64,000 nt of DNA from Armillaria gallica (lineage: Eukaryota > Basidiomycota > Agaricomycetes > Agaricales > Physalacriaceae): assembly GCA_037576215.1 (NCBI GenBank), contig JBANDB010000004.1, forward strand, positions 2,046,001-2,110,000. Reading direction: 5' to 3'. Below, piece after piece: positions 1 to 10,030 of the stretch. Position numbers and translations under genes: made by a program. Position 1 is the stretch's first letter, and every line of letters starts with the position of its first letter. The notes under the pieces are model-generated. The model did not search any database, was not told the DNA's origin, and worked only from the letters and a program-made list of their open reading frames with translations.

Positions 1-256
1 CGTCACGAGCGAACCTGAATTAGTGAAGCGTAGTAAAGCTTTGAGAGTTTAAGTGTGATGTAATGTGTGCGTAAAAGAATGAATTCTTATTTTGAGTATT
101 CTACTTCTATTTATACATGATCGCTGCATCTAATTTTAATCATGCTGTGCTATCCTGTGCCTTTCGAGTTCTTTCTCTACTCTTCTCCTTTTTTCTCCTG
201 TTTGCTAGCGGATTTTCTTTCCCATTAAATCTGTATTTTCAATACAGGGCCTGACA
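1..256 (-). repeat. 3' LTR of the Gypsy element (partial)
   Basis: This matches the last 256 bp of the LTR at 12617-13314 with three substitutions and no gaps. It ends at CCTGACA (250-256). The rest of this LTR lies left of the window. Two of the three differences (29 and 122) are C/T changes at CpG. On the element's coding strand no clear polypurine tract abuts the LTR; the purine-rich run at about 258-275 lies on the plus strand instead. Confidence 0.93.
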
Positions 257-446
257 TCCGCGGGGAACGAAAAGATATAACCGTCCTCGGTTATCGTGAC
301 ATTACTTTACTACAACACCATCACTGCTGTGAACAACATGTACGTAAAAATGAACAACAGAGTGACGAACAAGACATGGGAATAATACACGAAAATGGTA
401 CGTTGTGTAGGTAAATGATGATAGATGATCAACATAAGCGAACTAT

Positions 447-1322
447 TCAAATTCCCGGAGTAAGTGCCGCATGTAACCAGTCTCGAACAAATGGCGAGTA
501 CCTTTCATATGCAATGTCCTCTTCGGCATTAGTCAGAATAAGATCCAAATCGAATTCCCATCCCACTTTCTTCGCCGCAGCCTTGAAAACGTGTTCGCAC
601 CTCCGGAGGGGGGGTAGGACGAAGTCGGTGGCCTTTGCTGCCATTGTAACCATGTAATTTCCCCCTTGGACCGACGGCATGTCGAAGTCCGCATTAAAGA
701 TGACATACTTGTCTGACACGTAAAGAATTTCAAGGATGAGGCCATTGCCATACCAATGGTCATCATAGATGGGGCGTCCTAGAAAAAGAAAGCCGCGGTG
801 TGCTTCCTTTATTTCAACGAACGGGTAGTTTTGGGATCCCCACCTCTCGTGGATGGAAATCACGGAGACCCGTTGCGCCAATCTGTCAAACATGGCAGGC
901 GGAAAGGGGGCCCCCGGTTTCACTAAGGCTGGGGAGGTGATTCCACTTTCACCCTCCATGGGATGCAAGTAAACAGTCCCGCTTAACTTGTCCAGCATGG
1001 TAGGTTTGTATTCATGGATCATGCCAGTCTGCTTGAGTGTTAATGGTTTCCTTAGTGAAGTTGCACAATGCTTTACCTGGACTACTATGCCTATGCTTGC
1101 TTGGGATGTTTCCGTGACAACAGCAGAGAGGTTGCCATTGGCGTCTTTGTGGATTACTTGGGTTGTGGATGAGGCATGGTCGCAGTTGGTTGTGATGACG
1201 GGGTATACAGGAGGCATTGTCTCAGGCATGGTTTCTGTTTCTGTGGTTGGAGAAATGGGGAAGGGATCTTCAGGAAGGGGGAGGTAGGCATGTATGTTCA
1301 AAATGTTGTCGAGATTGTTCAT
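447..1322 (-). CDS. Retroelement ORF in env position, unrecognised, uninterrupted
   Basis: A 291-residue ORF lies downstream of integrase, inside the element and just before the 3' LTR, where an env gene would sit. I see no signal peptide, membrane segment or fusion-like region, so there is no support for an envelope. The N-terminal 50 residues are rich in Pro, Thr and Glu. The remainder looks globular, with many aromatic residues (for example WGSQNYPFVEI and FLGRPIYDDHWYG). It is in the same frame as integrase but separated by a genuine TAA and about 150 bp. It has no internal stop, whereas most other recognisable ORFs of the element are broken. Its function is unknown. It could be an accessory protein or a domain captured from the host. 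Confidence 0.6.
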   Translation of the reverse strand: MNNLDNILNIHAYLPLPEDPFPISPTTETETMPETMPPVYPVITTNCDHASSTTQVIHKDANGNLSAVVTETSQASIGIVVQVKHCATSLRKPLTLKQTGMIHEYKPTMLDKLSGTVYLHPMEGESGITSPALVKPGAPFPPAMFDRLAQRVSVISIHERWGSQNYPFVEIKEAHRGFLFLGRPIYDDHWYGNGLILEILYVSDKYVIFNADFDMPSVQGGNYMVTMAAKATDFVLPPLRRCEHVFKAAAKKVGWEFDLDLILTNAEEDIAYERYSPFVRDWLHAALTPGI

Positions 1323-1469
1323 GAGTGAGGCAAGGAAGGCGAATGAGGGTGGTCGAAACCTTAGATAGTGGGAATTATTTGGCGGTTATCCCCACTGTTC
1401 AAGGTTTCGGTTAGAAGGCTCGGTGGCGAATATTATCCATTTATCATGAATGTTGGTGAGACGGAGACG

Positions 1470-2891
1470 TTAGTCCGATAAGTCCCAATCTGAGTCTCCA
1501 TCTTCCTCATATATGGGTTCAGTTACGTATTGACTGGGGTCCATATTGCGATCATGTGGTTCTTTTAAAGTTTCAAACTCTGAACTGCCTCGACGGATGT
1601 ATGGGTACAATCGAAATGCTGCCACATTTTTCTTTAAAGGGGTCCCGTCTAATTCCTTTAGTTGGTAACTTCCTCCGAAGGTTTTCCGAATTACTTCATG
1701 GGGTCCTAAATATCGAGGCCGAGTTTTGAATCTGTTAACAGTCATTTCTAAACGACTATTTTGAACTAGTACTAGTTCTCCAGGGTTATAATCTTTCTTC
1801 AGCAGTCTATGCTCAAATCTGCGAATGGATTGTTCCCGAGATTCACATCGAGCTATTTTTAGCACTTCTGTTGCATGTTCTAGGTCTGCTGTGTGTCTCG
1901 ATAATTGCTTAATGTGGAGTGCTAGCAATTCTCCTGTCTTCATCCCTGAGTAGAATCCTTCAACCATGAATGTGGCATCTATTAAATCAAATGGCAGCAA
2001 GGGCTCGACTCCGTGCAAGAGATAATAGGGGGAAAATCCAGTTACCCCACTAACAGTTACTCGATCAGCGAACACGGCTGCATCGATCTGTTTATGCCAA
2101 TCCTTTATTCGGCCATCAGACTTCCTTTTTGAGTATGATTTGACTATGGCTTCTCATAAGGTATAGTGTCCTTTTTCCACCTTTCCTCCCGCTTGCTTGT
2201 TGTAAGGCAAAATTCGTACATGGGGTATGTCAAGTTTCTTGACCAATCTCTCGAAGGCTCCTTTGACTTCTGGGCCATTATCGGTTACTACCTGTCCTAT
2301 AGCTCCATATCTACAGTAGATCTTTTGCCAGAAAAAATGTGCCAACTGTTTCGAATTATTATCCACCAGGGGGCTGGCTTCTAGTGCTCCGGTTAAATCA
2401 TCTCTGGCGCAGACTATGTACCTGTAATTTCCTGATTTGGGTTGCATAAACATCACGTCTATGTATACTTTTTCAAAGATTGTTACTGGAGTTGATATTG
2501 TGGGTGGTAGCAACAGTCGTTTTAATTGTTGAGTCTGGCACTCATGGCATGATGCTACATATTGATGCACTTCCTTTCTCAAGGAAGGCCAATATACTCG
2601 TATCCGCAATATATCATATACTGCTTGTTCTCCTTTGTGTCCCAATTTATCATGTGCTTGTGATAATATTCGGTTTCGTATTTCTGGGTCGAGGATGACT
2701 AGTAAGGGCGATTTAGTACCATTCCTTTGGAATAATTGTCCATTGGGTGTCAAATAATATTGGGAAGCCTTTTTCAAAAACTTCCTCCTGGCCGTTTCAC
2801 TTTCTAATTCTGGTTCCTCTTCTGTTTCATGTAGATATCGGATCTCTTGTAACTTTTCTTCTTGTATTTGCGTCTTCTGGAGTTGCTCCAT
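1470..2891 (-). pseudogene. Retroelement integrase (interrupted by a stop)
   Basis: Integrase catalyses insertion of the element's cDNA. The zinc-binding H-x4-H...C-x2-C module is visible (GHKGEQAVYDILR, then SCHECQ). The catalytic Asp residues are in YIDVMF and VTDNGP, and the Glu is in GKVEKGHY. A GPY/F-type C-terminal module follows (YLGPHEVIRKTFGGSYQL). No chromodomain follows; the tail is acidic (DGDSDWDLSD). One TGA at 2154-2156, just after the catalytic Glu, splits the ORF. The frame continues unchanged to the natural TAA at 1470, so the stop is a point change where Arg is expected (CGA to TGA). Confidence 0.88.
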
Positions 2892-4550
2892 TAGGACTCA
2901 AACTGGCTCGGTTCTTCCTAACTGTTGAATGTACTCGTCAATTTCCAGATATTTCCGGCACTCATGAGCATAAGTAAGCAAGGACATATCTTCTAACTAT
3001 GAATCATCATATTCTTCGGCAGGGGGTGTCTCATTTTCTCCTAGGTCTCGTCTGGATAATGCGTCTGGTCCTCGAAATTTATCTCCTGGAATGTGGATTA
3101 GGGTGAAATCAAACAGCAGTATTCCTTGAATCTAGTGGTTCATGGCAGCATTTGGTTGCATGTCTGGTGCACTCAGCATGCCTTTGATATACTTAGCATC
3201 CACTTCTACGTGTAAGTTTTCTACACCGATAATAAATTTTCTCCAGGCTCGCAATGCTCTAAATAAGCCATATAATTCCAGTTTGGGTTGTGAGTAGCAG
3301 GCTTCTCATTCATTTAACGGAAGAGACCTGTATCTGGCTGGCCTTCGTTTTCCTTCTTCATCTATTTGGGAAAGGATGAATCCCACCACTTTTTGGCTAG
3401 TATCGACAGATAAATATACTGGTAATCGGGATTTGTAATCTATCGAATGCAAGGCAGGTGCCTTAGTTACTCGGTCCTTGAGAATCCCAAAAGCTTCCTT
3501 CTGACGGTCTCCCCATTTGAACTCGAAGTCTTTACGTACCAGATCTATCAAGGGCCAAGCAAGTTTTGAATAATCTTTTATCCAGATCTGTATGGTGCCG
3601 CATAGGCCTATGAATCCACGTACTTCAGTTACAGTTTTAAGGGGTGGCCAATTTAATATTTTGGCAACACGACTGTCTTCTGGGTGGCGCCCTTCTACCG
3701 AACATCGTTGACCTAGAATTACCACACTGGCACGGCAGATTTGAGTTTTCTTTGGTGAAAATGTGCCTCCTGCACATTTTATTCAATGCATCACTCTGTG
3801 TACATCATTGGCATGCTCCCATATAAATTTACGTATTCCAGGGTTTCCTTCAATGGTGCTGGGTTTGCCTTCCTGATCTAGATATCTCGTTCGAGGCCCC
3901 TGGATAGGCAAATCATCGATGAATATATTGGCCACATGAGGAATTTCCTCTTGCAATATAAAGACCATACAATTTTGGAATTCTGCCGGCGAATTGGTAT
4001 ATCCCATGGGTAGGGCAGTTATGCGTAATAAACCTAAAGGTGTGTAGAATGCTGTGAAATCCCTTGATTTTGGATCCACTTTTCTTGCATCAAAGCCCCA
4101 GAACATGTCAAACATAGTATAACACTGACATCCTCCATAGGGTTCAATGAAATCATCAGGTTCTGGAATTTGTCCCGCGTCTTGAATGGTTACTTTATTT
4201 AAAGGTTGTAGATCATGGATTAGGCGTAATGTGCCATTCTTCTTCAGGATGCAGAACCATCGACTTCAGTAGGAAGATTGACTTGCCTCATATACTCCTG
4301 CCTCAATTTTGCTTTTGAGAAAGGTTATAACCTTTTCTCTGATTCCAGGTGGAATAGGGATGTTCTTGTATTCCCACGGCATATGGGGTACTACTGGCAT
4401 GATGTAGTCCAAAAAGTACTCTTGACTGAACGTTCCCCAATCCTTTTCTTCGTACGGTAAGGTTTGTTCATTTAATTTAAGTATGTGTTTGAACAATTTT
4501 TCCTCTTCTGGCCATAAAAAGTTGTCTTTGTTCACATTGAGGTTCATCAT
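2892..4550 (-). pseudogene. Retroelement reverse transcriptase-RNase H (multiple in-frame stops)
   Basis: The reverse transcriptase starts near PPGIREKVITFLKSK. It continues through RWFCILKKNG, the fingers segment TPLGLLRITALPMG and the catalytic FIDDL (a YxDD variant) near 3915. The connection and RNase H region follows (HPEDSRVAKILNWPP, LSVDTSQKVVGFILSQID), then the RNase H/integrase linker with FDFTLIHIPGDKFRGPD. Stops lie at about 4266, 3783, 3306, 3134, 2999 and 2892, all in one frame with no frameshift. By comparison with the family consensus, several replace Arg (CGA to TGA), and the one near 3134 replaces Trp (TGG to TAG). Confidence 0.88.
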
Positions 4551-5730
4551 TCATTCTTCAGTTAATCGTTCTGTTGGCTCGAAATTAGGCGGCATCACGG
4601 GTAATTCGGATAAGGTAGTTAAGGGGTCATAAGGTAAGGTCCGCCTAACACGAGCTTCTTCAGGGAAGGCGGTGGATACAGGTTTGATTTTCTTATCTAC
4701 GCATTTGTACATGGTAAGTGCACGAACTCGTGATTCTTGTAATTCCTGTTTTAGAGCTTGACTCTCCTCTTGTGGTATTATTATGATATCTCCTTCTTCA
4801 AAAGGATAATCGTATAGCGAGTAGATACGATTCTTGTCTGCTTCGATGCTTGGAGTCCAGTATTCTCTCCATTTTTCTTTAACTCCGTCTTCCGACAACC
4901 TTATCTGAGCTAGCCTGTCGCTAATTAGCATGGGTCGTATATTTGTTTCGTCAATTCCCATGTAGAATGAATTGTAATGGCCAACGGCTGCTGCGTTTAT
5001 TCGTCCTTCAAACGTACTAGTTGTGTGAACAGGTTCAGATTTAACTTTCAGGCTGTATAACAATTTGTGGCTAGCTAATAAATATGCGGTCCTCAAGATT
5101 TCGTTCCGTATCAAAATTGTCCAGGTAGAATGCGCAAAATGTCTGTCCACTTCTTGGGTGGTAATCATAGGTAAAGGTCCGGATCGTGTATCGTAGTATC
5201 TTGTAAATGTCTGTTGAAAAAACATAGGTAATAGTCTATCTGAATTTGGGTCAGCTGTCCTGGTAAGAGCTTCTAATAACCGCGATTTATCATTTCTTGT
5301 GGGATGGGCACCAGCAATGAGTTGAATGTGGGTTCCTGTAATTTCTACAATTAGCCAAAAGTTCGCGGGGAACAAAAGGTTTTGAGTTACCAGCTGTCTA
5401 GGCGAGATCATAGTAATACAGGTCATGTTCGTTGCCCCGAAAGGACCGGTGTCGACCATCATTGTCATAATAGAGTACGGAGTCAACATACCCATGGTCG
5501 AACAGCTGTCGCACGTCTTCAGCCAGGAATGGTTCTCCGCCTCTGGCTTGTCGTAGGCTATTGGCCAACTCTCCCCTCCCTTTGTGTTCGAATAAAACTG
5601 CTGCGTGGTATAACAATTCATCTTCTCCGCGAGTGAGCAACGGATTCTGGGGTTGATGTACCTGCCGAGGCTCCCCAAATATCTGCTCGTTATGGATGCA
5701 TACCCTGTTGAAACCTTGTAAGTACGACAC
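4551..5730 (-). pseudogene. Retroelement coding segment upstream of RT, unrecognised (two frames)
   Basis: From about 5400 to 4551 the frame is the one used by RT, and only a TGA at 4551-4553 separates the two. This segment is therefore probably the N-terminal part of Pol. The region 5398-5730 reads better in the next frame, as an acidic protein segment (for example QVHQPQNPLLTRGEDELLYH) that continues the ORF upstream. The switch of frame near 5390-5410 could be an indel or a programmed shift. I recognise no domain. The segment does not look like the protease or the RT fingers of other Gypsy elements. Confidence 0.55.
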
Positions 5731-5748
5731 AAAACAACAGTCGATGTA

Positions 5749-6858
5749 TCAAAAGGACTCGTTGTGGTAGTAAAAAAAATGTTGAGTATCATCTTGGCGA
5801 TCCAGACAGTCTACAGCTCCGCACCAAGTGTCGCTCAAGAGTTGCTTGACAATGGCACCAATCAGACAGTGGATGCAAAGTCGTGCAATACAGAGGTCGT
5901 TAACCACAGGTCGCCATGGGTTAGTCAATATTTTCCGGTTGCGAGATTCACTGATGTCCAGAAAGGTATAGTTGGGGTCACTGTCCATTAATCTGAACGT
6001 TTCCAGGGATACCTCGCCTCGTACTGCTTCTCTGACATGCTCCATCCATGGCGTGACATCCTCTTGGGCGAAGTACAGAATAGAACTGGGAGGTGGAGGT
6101 GGGCGAGATTCAATGTCTGGGAACTCTTCGATCACTTCTTTTTCCCATCCCTCCTCGCGAGCATCTGCCTCTCGTTCATAGAAATGTCCTCCCCATTGCC
6201 CTGAGCACTTCATTGAGTTCCGTTCGTTGGCTGCAGTAAAGATTCGGGTTCTGATGCCTTTGAGGTCTTGCCACATGCAATTCTCCGGTCTGTGCCTCCA
6301 ATCTTCTACCTTTATGTCCAGATCTCGTAGAAGCTCGTAAACCTTAGTACCCATCTTCGTGATTCGGTACTCATCAGATCCTGAGATAGGTGTGTATTTC
6401 TTGTGAGTCATGGGCAATAGCCCATTGAATTCGGCGAGCAGAGGGGAGTTATCATGACGTCCTTTGTAGTGATGCATGACTTGGAAATAAAAACTGGGGG
6501 TGAAGTGATTGTAAGGAAGTGGGGTAAGTGGTCCGTTCTCCACAGGGACGACATCAAAAGACTGGTGCCAGTTGTCGCCGTGACACTGCATGACATATGT
6601 CAAGGCGCTGTTTTCGCCAGCATCCGACTCTTCTGTTGTTCGGCAAACATAGTATTCTGGCTGCGAGAGTTTTTCATCCAAACGAAGACGAGTCTTAGCG
6701 CCCACTTCTACAAGTCCTTCTTTGAAAAAGGTGACCTGCATGTTAGCACGCTTTAATTCGTCCAGGCTCATTGGAGTGTATGCTTTGGAGTGGTCAGAAC
6801 TGTAAGGGTATAAGGCGGGATCTGTGAAAAGTGCCGTGGGTTCGTCGATATCGCTCAT
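5749..6858 (-). CDS. Retroelement accessory ORF, 369 residues, unrecognised
   Basis: A long open frame starts at MSDIDEPTALF and lies between protease and RT, where standard Gypsy elements have no extra gene. It is acidic and rich in His and aromatic residues, with a proline run (RPPPPPSS) near residue 255. I see no signal peptide or convincing membrane segment. The ORF ends at a TGA (5749-5751), beyond which the same frame continues to 5398, so the intact protein was probably longer. Function is unknown. A second Gag-like or host-derived domain is possible. Confidence 0.55.
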   Translation of the reverse strand: MSDIDEPTALFTDPALYPYSSDHSKAYTPMSLDELKRANMQVTFFKEGLVEVGAKTRLRLDEKLSQPEYYVCRTTEESDAGENSALTYVMQCHGDNWHQSFDVVPVENGPLTPLPYNHFTPSFYFQVMHHYKGRHDNSPLLAEFNGLLPMTHKKYTPISGSDEYRITKMGTKVYELLRDLDIKVEDWRHRPENCMWQDLKGIRTRIFTAANERNSMKCSGQWGGHFYEREADAREEGWEKEVIEEFPDIESRPPPPPSSILYFAQEDVTPWMEHVREAVRGEVSLETFRLMDSDPNYTFLDISESRNRKILTNPWRPVVNDLCIARLCIHCLIGAIVKQLLSDTWCGAVDCLDRQDDTQHFFYYHNESF

Positions 6859-6897
6859 GCTGGTGGGCGAGGCTACAAGAGGGGCTTCTGGGCAGAT

Positions 6898-7500
6898 TCA
6901 CGAATAACGGAAGGTCTCGGTGGAAGGGGGTGTATCAGGGGAGTATGAACCATTATCAGATGCGAGGCATACTTCGAGCTGTAACATTGGTCGTGCCATG
7001 GGACTTTTAACTTTGTTGGTTGGTTCAGTTTCCTCTTTTCCCCATTCTTCGTCTTCCGTTTTCCGATAGATCTCAGCTCCTCGGTCGTCCAAATATACTT
7101 GGTAATTGGTGAAAGGCCATTCCGGAATGTCCAACTCCATGCTCAATTTGGGATCACTTTCCTTGCTCACGGCCGATAAAGGATGAACTGCAGTGTAATA
7201 TGATTGGATTTCCGTGGGAGGCGAGAAGGACATCCGATGGTTGGGTAGAACGCAGTGTTGTAATGGATGTGAACATGGAGGGCAGCAAGGCCGTGGCGTG
7301 GGAGGAAGATAGAAGAGTGAACGCAGTATTTCCTGTGGATGTTTATTGTGTTCTGCATTCCGTTTGAGCTTCATGACCTCATTACAAACTGCAATCCATG
7401 TACCATTGATCTTTTCAGGCATCTGTAAAGGCTGTTCAGTTGTAGCCTTCACTTCTTTTTCTTCCTCCTGGGGCATTGGGTAGGTTATAAGTTTCTGCAT
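6898..7500 (-). CDS. Retroelement accessory ORF, 200 residues, unrecognised
   Basis: This lies in the same frame as the ORF at 5749-6858. It overlaps the end of the ORF to its right by about 65 bp in another frame, so a frame change occurs here. The sequence has low-complexity Pro/Cys patches (PPTPRPCCPPC) and acidic stretches near the C-terminus. No domain is recognised. The separate start of the next ORF (MSDIDEP) after the stop at 6898 suggests either a distinct protein or one polyprotein cut by a TGA. Confidence 0.4.
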   Translation of the reverse strand: MQKLITYPMPQEEEKEVKATTEQPLQMPEKINGTWIAVCNEVMKLKRNAEHNKHPQEILRSLFYLPPTPRPCCPPCSHPLQHCVLPNHRMSFSPPTEIQSYYTAVHPLSAVSKESDPKLSMELDIPEWPFTNYQVYLDDRGAEIYRKTEDEEWGKEETEPTNKVKSPMARPMLQLEVCLASDNGSYSPDTPPSTETFRYS

Positions 7501-7945
7501 GCCGGATTACCGTCGCTATGTCCTCTTCTTCATCTGAACTATCAAAGGAAATAAGAGGAGGTGGGGAGTCTGTCGATGCAGGGGTTTCCTCCGGTATTCC
7601 TTGGGTGATGTCCTCTAGAATGAATAGTGGTGCCAGAAATTCAGGAATGTCGTACATGGAGATCTGGCTGCACTCCGTGTCGCTGGTTTGACATGGGAAT
7701 ATGATGTCGTGAATTATTCGAAGGAAAAGTGAATGGTGCAACATTAATGTGCAACCTTTGTCATTGGCTATTCGGAGTAGCATCCTGATGGTATAGTCAT
7801 ATCTCATCACGCTTGGTCGAGCAAGATCCCTGATTATCCTGCTGAGTTGTCCTTCATCAAGTCACATTCGAAGGCTGTAGTCTCTTGGCAGCATGAAAGC
7901 TTCCAAACAGTCTTTGCATTTAAGCTCGATGAGTTTGGCGGTCAT
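7436..7945 (-). pseudogene. Retroelement accessory ORF, unrecognised (one TGA)
   Basis: Reading from an ATG at 7945, the frame runs through a CKDC pair, then a TGA near 7860, then RIIRDLARPSVMRYDYTIRM, and ends in an acidic Ser/Asp/Glu-rich tail. It uses the same frame as gag and protease. The single TGA again follows the pattern of isolated point stops. Identity unknown. Confidence 0.4.
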
Positions 7946-8230
7946 AATGACGAACATGGAGGGAAGTAGGATGTGAATGGGGACATAGCCGGGTTCGGCT
8001 TGGAATCTGGTTGCTCGAAATCCTGTGGAAGGGACAGGCTTGTTAGCCCTGGACGAAAGTCGGCAAATGAAGGTTCACACAATCTGACCTTGCATATCTT
8101 CATTCTCTATCACTCCCACGTCCTCAATTACACTGCGCACGGAAGAAGGCCTGGTGCTACCGACGGTGACTTTTGTCGGGCTGGTGGGGTACGGAAATAA
8201 CGGTTCACATCCTTTGTGGCACCATTGCCA

Positions 8231-8824
8231 TCAAAAGTCTGTTTCCTCCTCATCACTGGATGGGTCTGGTGAGCTGGCAGGCATGGTCGCCTCACTGTCA
8301 GGTTTGCATTGAGGTAGTCCGGCATGAATAGCAATTTCATCTCCGAGTAGCGCTGTATTACGATCAGTATGGTTTTTCTTTAGAGCGTAAGTTCGCATAC
8401 GTTCATGCTCTCCTGGATAAAACAGAATTACTGCATGACTGACTCTGGATGACACAGGAATTCCGTCAGGCCCTTGGAGCTCGGCCAAGGTTGCGTTAAA
8501 CACGTAAGTGCGTTGGAGTCGATAATTGGGGAATACATCGGTTTCCAGTCGCACAGCGTTGTTGGCGGTAAGAAGGATAGTGTGGAAAGAATCTTGACTG
8601 GTTACATCCGGGTGGAAAAGAGCGTTTTGTAGCTGCACCAAATGAGTCTGGCACGCTAACTCGGTTATAGGGAAGTAAGCAGAGGATTTGGATAAGGGGA
8701 GAGGTCGAGGTACATGGTTGGGTGGAATAACTGGTGAAGGTTCTTGGCTATTACTGTCGGTTACTGTTTGTAGGTGGAGCCGGATTTCCCGGTCCGTTGA
8801 TTGTTGAAATAATGGGAATGACAT
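8231..8824 (-). CDS. Retroelement accessory ORF, 197 residues, unrecognised
   Basis: The open frame starts at MSFPLFQQSTDREI and ends in an acidic tail (PDPSSDEEETDF), which looks like a natural C-terminus. It sits between protease and RT. The start is about 90 bp left of the last stop of the gag-protease frame. The middle has a beta-rich look (VFPNYRLQRTYVFNATLAEL; VSHAVILFYPGEHERM). Function unknown. Confidence 0.5.
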   Translation of the reverse strand: MSFPLFQQSTDREIRLHLQTVTDSNSQEPSPVIPPNHVPRPLPLSKSSAYFPITELACQTHLVQLQNALFHPDVTSQDSFHTILLTANNAVRLETDVFPNYRLQRTYVFNATLAELQGPDGIPVSSRVSHAVILFYPGEHERMRTYALKKNHTDRNTALLGDEIAIHAGLPQCKPDSEATMPASSPDPSSDEEETDF

Positions 8825-8908
8825 AGTTGTTTGGCTTTGTGTTTGGCGAGGGGCTAGGATTCAATGGTTGACTGGTTCATTGGTGTGCCTCCTCGAGCTT
8901 TTTAACCC

Positions 8909-10012
8909 TCACCTCTGCTTCCTCTTTAGTGCAACCAGTATTCGAGTCATTTCGCGAAGGGAATGGTATATTCTTGTACTAGACGCGTTTTTACGCATAC
9001 CCTTCAGCCACTCTTCTCGTTTCACAGCTTGGGATCCAAACTCCAGGTTTTGTCTGGCCAATTTCAGGCATGTCTGCGGTTTTTCTGCCCTTCCTTTTTG
9101 TTTTTCTTCTTGATTAACCTTGATTTCCGAAGTAGTTTCCGGTTTAGCCACTTCTGAATTTAGTTTGCTACGGGGGGTCTCGTTTCCATCCTTTATTATG
9201 GCCAGAAAAGTCCAATACGTGACCGGAGGTTCTAGCTCAACAATTTCTTCTCCTTCATTAATTTTCCAAGCCCCTTCAAACTCTATGTCCTTGGTACTAG
9301 CGAAGTAAGTGTTGGCTGTATCTTGTCCGCTGTTTTCCCATTTCTCATCCACTATGAGTAACTCTGTGTACTCTTTCAGCCGGTTTAGGTTGCCATACAC
9401 TAGGTATGTCCCTTCTAACCTCTCATCCATTGACACTAAATTTCCTCATATCCAAGGTCGTCCTAGTAATAACTGGAAACTCACGTTACAATTCCCAATA
9501 AAAAATGCTGCGTTGGTCACGATGTTGGCCTGTTTGAGATAGACATTGTTAAATTGTCCGTGGAGAGTACCCTGGTTTCCGTTGGCATCCGAGCATCAAA
9601 TTTGTTCCAAGGGCATGACTGGGTAGATCTTGTTTAATTCATGTGCAATATTTTGGCTGACAATATTGATTTCAGACCCCGAGTCAATTATTGCATCCGC
9701 TAATATTTTCTTGTCCCCGACTCCTAAGTCGACCTTTATTATTATTAGCTTTGCTCTGATCATGGGCTTGGCCTGAATCGGCTGCATGCAGACTAAATTT
9801 ACCTGGGCTGGTTCGTCATCCAGAGTTTCCAGGTAATTACTTTTGGTCCCTTCTTGATTCTCTGTTGTTTTAATTGTCCTATATTGTAATTCCTTAATAA
9901 GTTGCTTTCGTAGCTCGAGGTTACAGGCCATAAGCTCTCCCATGGGAACCGTAACAGGTGTGTTCAATGCTGTTCTCATGAGGCTATCTGGTTCGTACCT
10001 TTTTGTTATCAA
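8909..10012 (-). pseudogene. Retroelement aspartic protease and downstream segment
   Basis: A retropepsin-like domain is visible. The catalytic DSG is in AIIDSGSEINIVSQ, and the family hallmark LLLGRPW is near 9450, followed by SMDERLEGTYLVYG. This enzyme would process the Gag-Pol polyprotein. Stops at about 9596 and 9437 break it. The second lies directly after GRPWI, where an Arg is usual, which fits CGA to TGA. The segment after the protease (8909-9250) is charged and ends KRKQR. A shifted frame near 8890-8960 also reads as a charged helix, so a small indel there is possible. Confidence 0.82.
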
Positions 10013-10030
10013 TGGCTGTCGAGCTAACTT

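Noticed and set aside
257..275. Polypurine tract next to the 3' LTR
   Set aside because: The purine-rich run is on the plus strand, not on the element's coding strand, so it does not fit as PPT.
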